The position numbers were made by a program, and so were the translations under genes. This document shows, in pieces, positions 56,785-64,000 of a DNA stretch of 64,000 nucleotides; within the stretch, counting starts at the first letter, position 1, and the number at the start of each line of letters is the position of its first letter. The stretch is from Cryptomeria japonica (lineage: Eukaryota > Streptophyta > Pinopsida > Cupressales > Cupressaceae). Below the pieces are notes generated by a model. It was not told the DNA's origin. It did no database searches and saw nothing but the letters and a program-made list of their open reading frames with translations. The stretch covers positions 341,085,793-341,149,792 of the forward strand of contig NC_081408.1 of assembly GCF_030272615.1 (NCBI RefSeq). Reading direction: 5' to 3'.

Positions 56785-57944
56785 AGGGGATGACCGTTCT
56801 AGTGCCATTGTCCGATCGAGCACTCCTTGTGGTCGTCTGGGCTCAGTTTCATCTTGGAGGTGATAATGATCAGTACGGGAGACATTTGCAACATAATTAA
56901 ATATTATTTCCTTTCCTAAGGTTAATATTTAATTAATCTATTTATTGGCTACTGGTTTATTAAATTTGGGATTAATGCCTGTTTAATCCTAAATTTGAGC
57001 GAAATTCAATTGTTTTATGGGATGTGAAATATTTTTAAAAGGGATATTATTTCACTTTACATCGCCATTTTGTGCCTAAGTGTCCAATGTGGGTCCTCCC
57101 CCTTCTTGGGCGTGAGTTTTGACTTAGGAGAATGGGCGCTACACTTGGGTCCACATGTGAGTGGAAATGAAATTCAAATGCAAGCGTGAAATTTGGAGGG
57201 ATGTCATTTGAGTTTGATGAATGAAGTTATAAATATGAGGCTTGGGTTCCCATTTGCATCATCTTGAAAATCTGTAATGTTATGCTGCCGGATTGGCGAC
57301 GAAACTTGAGGCTTCGGAGTGCGTCTCCCTAGTGCTACCCGGTTTCGTACTTGAAATACAGTACCTAGTTGTGCCTTGTATTCTTCTATCGTTTTCAGAG
57401 CTTTGCCATAGTCATCTTGGTGTTGCAACGATTCTAGACTTGCTGGTTTTGCCTGTGGCTGAAACACATTTTTGGTCACATCTCTCTGCTGGAGCGTCTG
57501 ATAGTTATGGGTATTATTCTTATCTTCCTTCCCAGCACTGGCAAATAAGTTTGTAAGTTTTTAGCACATTTGTTTGAGTATTGATTTAATTATGCAAAAT
57601 CAAAATTCCTAGTCTAGGCGTGGGTTTTTTGGGTTGCATTGGCATGCATGCAAAATTAAAAAAAAGGTTGTTTGGGGTGTGGCTGTGATTGGTTGTCATT
57701 GTATTGGATGTACAGTGGGATTGGGCTTGATTTGAATCAATTCAGATAAAAATTGAGTGAGTTATGAGTATTTTCATGTTTTCATGGGCTGCTGGAACTG
57801 TACTTTCAGCCTGCAGAGCAGTGTAACAGAAAATTACAGTATTATGTAGAAATTTGCAGTTAATCTTCTCATCTCATCTCCATATTGTAAGGATTGTTTC
57901 AGTAGTATTGAGCATCCCATTCTATCTGCTTTTATTTATAATTC

Positions 57945-58260
57945 CCACTGCATAAGTGGAAGAGGCTGGCTTGCCGCCTTCTCAGTTTTGTAATTCAGTT
58001 TTCTTTGATAAATAGTCCTCCCACTGAAATATGCGGTAGAATGATGTTTTAATGTAATGTCCTCCCGCTGAATAAGTGGTCGAGTGATAAGTTCAATGTT
58101 TTGTTCCTCCCGCTGAAATATGCGGTAGAGTGATTGTTAATGTAATGTCCTCCCGCTGAAATACGCGGTAGAGTGATTGAACTTCTATTTCATGTAATCT
58201 TTCCCTTGGTCGGTTCACCGCCAAGAAGTTTAGTTTCTATCCTGCTGGATAAGCAGAAGG
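57945..58260 (+). repeat. Repeats with small hairpins in the chromovirus leader end of the LTR
   Basis: Four units of about 43-45 bases start at 58017, 58061, 58106 and 58149, each opening CCTCCCRCTGAA. The sequence CCGCTGAAATATGCGG can pair CCGC with GCGG. Related hairpins flank them: CCACTGCATAAGTGG (57948) and CTGCTGGATAAGCAG (58240), whose arms differ yet stay complementary. Confidence 0.75.
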
Positions 58261-58485
58261 GGATAGCTTGCCACCCATGCAGTTGTAATGTTCAGTTTGT
58301 TTCCTGCTAGCCTGTGAGAGTCAGTGGGTTCAGAAGTCTCCATGAGCGACAGAGACGTTAGACACTACAACAGAGAATAGAAGAGACAGCAGTTTCAGAT
58401 TCCTATAGTGCCCGAAGAGGACACATTTTCAGAAGTACTAAGAAACAGAGGGAAGAATTTAGATACCTCAGATTCAGTGGATTCA

Positions 58486-61400
58486 ATGGCAGATAAGACT
58501 ACAGAAACAAATGAGGCACCCGACAAGAAGGCAGAGAGGCAATTCAATGCCATGATGGACATGATTTCTTTACTGCTGTCAAAGCTCAACCAGAACGTTG
58601 TTGGGATCCCTAATCAGCCCAACAATGGACCGGAAGCCAGCACTTCTAACATTCCTGTAAGCAATGGAAATGGGAGCAATAACGGGAGTAACAATGGAGG
58701 TTCAGCCCCAAGGCCTTTACAACCTGTCTTTTTGCCCAAAGAAGTACAACAAGCTGAAACAGAGATACCCACAGCTGATGAGATAAGAAATAGCTACATG
58801 GAGTATGCTTCCCTTCCTGGTGAGATCCGAGATATCCTAACTCTGGATCAATTCATGAATCAGAAAATGAAAAGAGGACGGAGGAATGACTACAAGTTTG
58901 CTGCCCCAAGAGATTTCCAGCAAGCTCTTGGAAGAGTGACCTTAGCACACTTTGATGGGAGTGCTAAGGGTACTGCTAGAGCATGGGTACAGAAGTTGGA
59001 CAATTACTTGTCCTTGAGACCGATGCCAGAGGAGGATGCCATCAAGTTTGCTACCTTGCACTTGGATGGAGTGGCCCACAAATGGTGGTACCATGGGTTG
59101 GTCACCCTTGGTCACAAATTAGTCACCACTTACGTTGATTTCACCAACAAGCTAATTGAGAGATTTGACACCAAGGATCCAGAGGTGAAGTTTAGAGAAC
59201 TTGCACAACTGAGGCAGCAAGGTTCCTTGGACACTTACGTGACTGAATTCCAAAACCTATCAATCATGGTGAGTAGCATCTCAGAGAAGCGACTGGTTGT
59301 CCTTTTCACTGAAGGACTTGAACCATTGAGAGGATGGGTCAAAGCTTTTGATCCGCCCACACTAGCAGAAGCTATAAAAAAATCCAGAAGTATGGAGTTG
59401 GCTGCCCCTAAGAGTAAAATTCAGTCCAAGCCTTTCCCTTTCAGAAAGGATAAGAAGAAGTTCACTAATCAGACCAAGAGGTTCCCTCCGCAAATGGATG
59501 ATGGGCTCCGTCAAGAGCTCCGGAGAAAGAATCTATGCTATTCTTGCAGAGAACCTTGGGTTCCCGGGCATAGGTGCCATGGAAAGGGGAATTTACATCA
59601 AATGGAAGGCTATTCTGGAGATGGATCAGATTCTGAAATTTCAGAACAGCAGACTGAAGTTGAGGACAGCGAGTATGAAGAGGCTACTGAAGGGCCCGAA
59701 TTTGGGTCAGAAGATAGAGGAGTGGTTGCTCAACTCTCGAGCATTCACAAGAATGAGTCTTTCAGAGTTCGGGGTGTGATTGGAGAGCATCGTGTCATAG
59801 CTCTCATTGACACAGGTGCAACACACAACTTCATTGATGAAAGAATTGTTGCAAAAAAGGGACTAGTGGCAGAGGAAGTTGAGGGCTTCAAAGTCATGGT
59901 AGCGGATGGCTCCACTATATCCTATAATAGAATGATTTCCAACATGTCTCTGAAGTTGGGAAATCATGAAATCAGAGATGATTTCTTTGTGGTAAGCATT
60001 GGAAGGACTGATGATGCAGTCCTCGGGATTCAATGGCTGAGATCTCTTGGTGAGATCACACTAAACCTACAAACCATGGAGCTAAAATTCATGTCTGAAG
60101 GGAAAAAGGTAGTTTTGAGAGGAATGTCACATGGGGGACTTAAGGTTGTATCCTTGAAAAGAATGGAAAGGCTGATCCGCCATAATCAGGTGGAGTGGGC
60201 AGCGGAGAGTTTGATAATGCCTTCCAATCCATTGGTGGATAAGGGCAATTACTCCTCAGACATTTCAGCAATGGTCAAAGATGAGAGCAATATTGTGGTG
60301 ATACCTTCAGAACCACAACAAGAGCACAGCAAGTATCCTGAAGACATTCAAGCTTTGATAACTAAGAGAAGCAAGGTGTTCGAAAAGCCACCTCCTGGCA
60401 GACCGCCTGAAAGAGGTGCTGAACACATTATTGAGCTTGAGGAAGGAGCTAAGCCAGTCATGACTACTCCTTACCGATACCCCAAGAAGCAGAAAGATGA
60501 GATCGAGAAAGCAATTCAGGAATTGCTTGACATGGGTTACATCCGGCCTAGCAAAAGTCCCTTTGCTTTGGCCGTTGTTCTGGTGAGAAAGAAGGATGGG
60601 ACCATGCGCATGTGTGTGGATTATAGATCGCTGAATCAGAAGACCATCAAGAATTGGTATCCTATTCCGAGGATTGATGAGCTCATTGATGAGCTGCATG
60701 GTGTCGTGTTCTTTTCCAAAATTGACCTCAGATCGGGGTACCATCAGATTAGGATGAGAGCTTCAGATGTGGAGAAGATTTCTTTCAGGTGCCACTTTGG
60801 GCACTTTGAGTTCTTAGTCATGCCCTTTGGTTTGACGAATGCTCCTGCTACATTCCAGTCATGCATGAATAGGATCTTCCATGAACAGTTGAGGAAGTTT
60901 GTGTTGATATTTTTTGATGACATCCTGATTTTCAGCAGATCATGGAAAGAGCATCTTCAGCAGTTGGATGAAGTGTTGGGCATACTAGAATCTGAATCCC
61001 TATTCGCTAAGGAATCCAAGTGTGAATTTGGGATGGAAGAGTTGCTCTACCTGGGTCACATCATCAGTGCAGGTGGTGTGAAGGTTGACCCTGAAAAGAT
61101 TAGGGCTATCATCGATTGGCCTACTCCAGAAAACATAACACATCTGAGAGGATTTTTGGGATTGTGTGGATTCTATCGGAGATTTGTAAAGGGATATTCT
61201 CAGTTGGCTGCCCCCCTTACAGATCTTACCAAGAAAGGGGCCTTTGAGTGGTCCGAGAAGGCACAGACAACATTTGAGCAGTTTAAGAGGATCATGAGCT
61301 CCTGCCCAGTGTTAGCACTGCCCGATTTTACCAGGCCATTTGAACTACAATGTGATGCGTCTAGAGAAGGTGTTGGTGCGGTCCTCATGCAGGATAAGCA

Positions 61401-61761
61401 CCCTCTAGTTTTTGAGAGCAGAAAGTTGAGAGGTCCTGAGAGACTATACTCCATTTATGACAAGGAAATGCTTGCCATAATGCATGCACTTGCAAAATTC
61501 AGACAATATTTGGTGGGAAGTAAGTTCATTGTCAAGACTGATCACAACAGTCTTAAGCACTTCATGCACCAAAAGGATCTGAATGAGAGACAACAGAAAT
61601 GGGTGAGTAAGCTACAAGCTTACGACTTCGATATTGAGTATGTAAAAGGGAAAAACAATGTGGTAGTAGATACCTTATCACGGAGGCCCCATTTGAGCTC
61701 ACTATGCGAGCTTACTACTGGTTGGAAAGAGTTATTGCTTGCTGATTATGTCAAAAATTAG
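58486..61761 (+). CDS. Chromovirus gag-pol polyprotein: gag, protease, RT, RNase H
   Basis: ATG at 58486 (M-A-D-K-T); the frame is open upstream only from a GTG at 58408. Gag core about residues 105-310 ([13 protein letters not shown]); knuckle C-Y-S-C...G-H-R-C at 351-363; protease D-T-G-A-T at 442; RT from about 665 with [19 protein letters not shown] and active site F-F-D-D at about 811; Ty3 RNase H from about 950 (C-D-A-S-R-E-G, K-T-D-H-N-S-L). First residue of the RT active site is F where Y is usual; both Asp are kept. It ends at a TAG (61759-61761) after the RNase H tether, which by comparison should be a sense codon. Confidence 0.9.
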   Translation: MADKTTETNEAPDKKAERQFNAMMDMISLLLSKLNQNVVGIPNQPNNGPEASTSNIPVSNGNGSNNGSNNGGSAPRPLQPVFLPKEVQQAETEIPTADEIRNSYMEYASLPGEIRDILTLDQFMNQKMKRGRRNDYKFAAPRDFQQALGRVTLAHFDGSAKGTARAWVQKLDNYLSLRPMPEEDAIKFATLHLDGVAHKWWYHGLVTLGHKLVTTYVDFTNKLIERFDTKDPEVKFRELAQLRQQGSLDTYVTEFQNLSIMVSSISEKRLVVLFTEGLEPLRGWVKAFDPPTLAEAIKKSRSMELAAPKSKIQSKPFPFRKDKKKFTNQTKRFPPQMDDGLRQELRRKNLCYSCREPWVPGHRCHGKGNLHQMEGYSGDGSDSEISEQQTEVEDSEYEEATEGPEFGSEDRGVVAQLSSIHKNESFRVRGVIGEHRVIALIDTGATHNFIDERIVAKKGLVAEEVEGFKVMVADGSTISYNRMISNMSLKLGNHEIRDDFFVVSIGRTDDAVLGIQWLRSLGEITLNLQTMELKFMSEGKKVVLRGMSHGGLKVVSLKRMERLIRHNQVEWAAESLIMPSNPLVDKGNYSSDISAMVKDESNIVVIPSEPQQEHSKYPEDIQALITKRSKVFEKPPPGRPPERGAEHIIELEEGAKPVMTTPYRYPKKQKDEIEKAIQELLDMGYIRPSKSPFALAVVLVRKKDGTMRMCVDYRSLNQKTIKNWYPIPRIDELIDELHGVVFFSKIDLRSGYHQIRMRASDVEKISFRCHFGHFEFLVMPFGLTNAPATFQSCMNRIFHEQLRKFVLIFFDDILIFSRSWKEHLQQLDEVLGILESESLFAKESKCEFGMEELLYLGHIISAGGVKVDPEKIRAIIDWPTPENITHLRGFLGLCGFYRRFVKGYSQLAAPLTDLTKKGAFEWSEKAQTTFEQFKRIMSSCPVLALPDFTRPFELQCDASREGVGAVLMQDKHPLVFESRKLRGPERLYSIYDKEMLAIMHALAKFRQYLVGSKFIVKTDHNSLKHFMHQKDLNERQQKWVSKLQAYDFDIEYVKGKNNVVVDTLSRRPHLSSLCELTTGWKELLLADYVKN

Positions 61762-62697
61762 TTTGCAATCAGTCTTGTAGAGGGTACTTTTCATAACGAA
61801 AGGTACAAATTGGTTGAAGGATTGATACTGTACAAGGGAAGAATCTTCATAGTACCTGAATCTAAGTTAAAAGAGAAGATTTTGCAGACCTTCCATGACA
61901 TTCCCCTTGCTGGTCACCAAGGTTATTTCAAGACATACAGGCAAATCCGGGAGAGATTCTCTTGGAAGGGGCTTAAAAATGATGTTTTGAAGTACATTAA
62001 AGAGTGTCATACATGTCAGAAGAACAAGGATGAGAACACTCTACCTGCTGGTTTGTTACAACCCTTGCCTATTCCCGGTCAAAAATGGGAAAGTATTTCC
62101 ATGGATTTCATCACGCGGTTGCCTCGGGCTCAAGGAAAAAATAGTATTTATGTAGTGGTGGATAGACTTACAAAGTTTGCTCATTTCTTCGCCATTACTA
62201 GCTCTTTTATAGCAGCACAAGTTGCTGAAGTGTTCTTCCAAGAGGTATTCAGAGTGCATGGTTTACCGAAGAACATTATGAGTGATAGGGACAGCAAGTT
62301 CCTAAGTGCCTTTTGGCAGGAAATTTTCAGATTGTGTGGTACTGTGCTCACTCCAAGCACCAGTTATCACCCCCAAACTGATGGACAGACCGAGATAGTA
62401 AATAAGTGGGTGGAAGGTTATCTCAGAAACTATGTCTCGGAACAGCAGAATACTTGGGTGAGGTGGCTTCACCTAGGGGAGTATTGTTACAATTCTTCCT
62501 ATCACATGTCCATCTGGATGTCACCATTCATGGCACTATATGGTTATGAAACTCCTAGCTTCGCAGACTTGGTATTTGGTGATAGCAGAACCCCTCAGGC
62601 GAAAGATATGATGCAGCAAAGTCAGGATATTCTAAGAATCTTGAGGGACAATCTACAACATGCACAGAATCAACAGAAGTTGTATGCTGATCAGTAG
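61762..62697 (+). pseudogene. Chromovirus integrase, same frame after an amber codon
   Basis: Continues the gag-pol frame without shift. HHCC: H-D-I-P-L-A-G-H, then C-H-T-C. DDE core: M-D-F-I-T, S-D-R-D-S-K-F and D-G-Q-T-E-I, so all three acidic residues are present, followed by W-V-E-G-Y-L-R. Ends at TAG 62695-62697. As annotated it has no ATG start; it would need readthrough or is simply cut off by the mutation. Confidence 0.9.
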
Positions 62698-63180
62698 CGT
62701 ATTGAGCGCACCTTTGAGGTGGGCGACATGGTTTATTTGAGGCTCCAGCCTTACAGGCAGTCTACTCTCAAGAAGAGTGGGGTTGAGAAATTGAAACCTC
62801 GATTCTATGGGCCTTTCAGAGTCAGTAGAAGGGTTGGAGAAGTGGCTTATGAGTTGGAATTACCGGCAAGCAACAAGATCCATAATGTGTTTCATGTGTC
62901 TCGCCTTAAGAAGGCTTTGGGACATAATGTAGTTGCTTCAGTTGAGCTACCTCCACTTGACGAGGAGGGAGAGTTGGTTTTGGTTCCAGAAGCTGTCCTT
63001 GAATTCAGGGAGCGAACTTTGAGGAGAAGAGTGATCAGGGAATACTTGATCAAATGGAAGAATCTACTAGCAGAGGATGCTACGTGGGAGAATGAGGAGA
63101 TTCTATTGCATCCAGCCTTACAGTTCCTTGAGGACAAGCAATTTTGGGGAGGGTGGACTGTAATGTCCCCTTCTCACTGA
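62698..63180 (+). pseudogene. Chromovirus integrase C-terminus and chromodomain
   Basis: Same frame after the second amber codon. G-D-M-V-Y-L-R-L and K-L-K-P-R-F-Y-G-P-F belong to the integrase C-terminal domain; H-N-V-F-H-V-S-R-L-K follows. The chromodomain at about 63010-63130 reads Y-L-I-K-W-K-N then A-T-W-E-N-E. Chromodomains direct integration to marked chromatin. The stop (63178-63180) lies 22 bases inside the 3' LTR, a usual overlap. Confidence 0.9.
63141..63158 (+). other. Polypurine tract of the chromovirus
   Basis: ATTTTGGGGAGGGTGGAC directly precedes the 3' LTR, and it lies inside the coding frame. Confidence 0.8.
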
Positions 63181-64000
63181 TGTTCTTTCAGAGGTCCATT
63201 AGCCTATTCCTGAGACCTGTAGGCTAGGTGGAATGAGTAATCAGAGTCTAGCATCGATGAAACGAGGACTTACTATTTTTAGTAAGTCAGGGGATGACCG
63301 TTCTGGTGCCATTGTCCGACCGAGCACTCCTTGCTTTGCCTCTGGATGCAATGATCATATTTTTCTGAGCATTAATTCTTGACTTACTATTTTTAGTAAG
63401 TGGCTGGGTGGCACATTTCTATTTTTGGCAGTAGACAGGGGTCTGAATTCTGCAACAGTTTGTGGTCGTCTGGGCTCAGTTTCATCTTGGAGGTGATAAT
63501 GATCAGTACGGGAGACATTTGCAACATAATTAAATATTATTTCCTTTCCTAAGGTTAATATTTAATTAATCTATTTATTGGCTACTGGTTTATTAAATTT
63601 GGGATTAATGCCTGTTTAATCCTAAATTTGAGCGAAATTCAATTGTTTTATGGGATGTGAAATATTTTTAAAAGGGATATTATTTCACTTTACATCGCCA
63701 TTTTGTGCCTAAGTGTCCAACGTGGGTCCTCCCCCTTCTTGGGCATGAGTTTTGACTTAGGAGAATGGGCGCTACACTTGGGTCCACATGTGAGTGGAAA
63801 TGAAATTCAAATGCAAGCGTGAAATTTGGAGGGATATCATTTGAGTTTGATGAATGAAGTTATAAATATGAGGCTTGGGTTCCCATTTGCATCATCTTGA
63901 AAATCTGTAATGTTATGCTACCGGATTGGCGACAGAACTTGAGGCTTCGGAGTGCATCTCCCTAGTGCTACCCGGTTTCGTACTTGAAATACAGTACCTA
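63159..64000 (+). repeat. 3' LTR of the chromovirus (runs off the window)
   Basis: Starts TGTAATGTCCCCTTCTCACT and follows 56655 onward to about 57368 of the 5' LTR. Compared with it, 63334-63462 is extra. Scattered single-base differences are visible (e.g. CCGTAGG/CTGTAGG near 63220), so insertion is recent but not as young as the TR-GAG-like element. Confidence 0.9.

Larger units (their letters stand above)
56655..58323 (+). repeat. 5' LTR of the chromovirus (right end tentative)
   Basis: Starts TGTAATGTCCCCTTCTCACT. It matches 63159-64000 over the part visible, apart from a 129-base segment missing here near 56829. The end at GAGAGTCA (58323) is chosen because a weak tRNA-Met-type site, TGGGTTCAGAAG, follows at 58325. 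Confidence 0.7.
56655..64000 (+). mobile_element. Chromovirus (Ty3, chromodomain-bearing), nearly intact, 3' end cut by window
   Basis: 5' LTR from 56655, gag-pol frame 58486-63180 in a single phase, polypurine tract, 3' LTR from 63159. Domain order is gag, knuckle, protease, RT, RNase H, integrase, chromodomain. The C-P-G-H-R-C style knuckle and chromodomain suggest the Tekay/Del side of the chromoviruses (inference). Only two in-frame stops, both TAG, interrupt 1,565 codons. It is inserted in the minus-strand Ty3 LTR. The target duplication cannot be checked. Confidence 0.9.

Noticed and set aside
57204-57556. Frames on both strands inside the chromovirus 5' LTR
   Set aside because: Short, overlapping and not in a coding part of the element; no domain.

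Overview
This is plant nuclear DNA built almost entirely from transposable elements inserted into one another. No host gene, rRNA, tRNA, CRISPR array or bacterial operon is visible. The base composition is AT-rich and the element types are those of large plant genomes: Copia and Ty3 LTR retrotransposons with initiator-tRNA-Met-type primer sites, an L1-clade LINE carrying a zf-RVT and an RNase H domain, a CACTA transposon end, a chromovirus with a chromodomain, and a Tat/Ogre-like element. Conifer-like nesting is my inference; the species cannot be fixed from the sequence.

Layout. 1-3320 holds the 3' part of a Ty3-type element that has a protease followed by a proline-rich tail and no reverse transcriptase. 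3480-4290 is a field of diverged short repeats. 4687-6019 is the 3' end of a CACTA-type DNA transposon: a possible transposase-derived exon, a tandem array and a terminal inverted repeat ending CTAGTG. From about 6195 to 42489 lies one LINE of about 6.5 kb of its own sequence, stretched over 36 kb by two insertions in ORF1. The first (6588-31053) is a Copia element whose 3' LTR was split by a 16.8-kb Tat/Ogre-like element on the minus strand (14039-30830, duplication GTGAG). One LTR of that element in turn holds a solo LTR (25118-25889, duplication TGAAC). The second insertion (31445-36736) is a minus-strand LTR that contains a truncated relative of the first Copia. A second, 5'-truncated LINE (42504-43950) sits directly against the poly(A) of the first.

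43965-46990 is AT-rich, with pieces of possible coding sequence that I do not recognise. 46994-56654 is a minus-strand Ty3 remnant (gag, primer site, coding LTR). Its gag is interrupted by a very young non-autonomous Copia-type element (47540-52635) with apparently identical LTRs, Gag and protease but no integrase or reverse transcriptase. 56655-64000 is a nearly intact chromovirus, broken only by two in-frame amber codons; its 3' LTR runs off the window.

The most unusual system is the Tat/Ogre-like element. Each of its LTRs (about 4.95 kb) carries the same ORF of about 1,030 codons in the sense direction. A TATA-like sequence lies near the 3' end of the LTR, so this gene would lie in U3 and act as a third gene 3' of pol in the genomic RNA, copied into both LTRs at each cycle. 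The same element has an RNase H-like domain between protease and RT in addition to the usual one after RT. A second, unrelated-looking ORF sits in what I infer to be the LTR of the minus-strand Ty3 remnant at 54494-56654, so LTR-borne genes may be a recurring feature in this genome.
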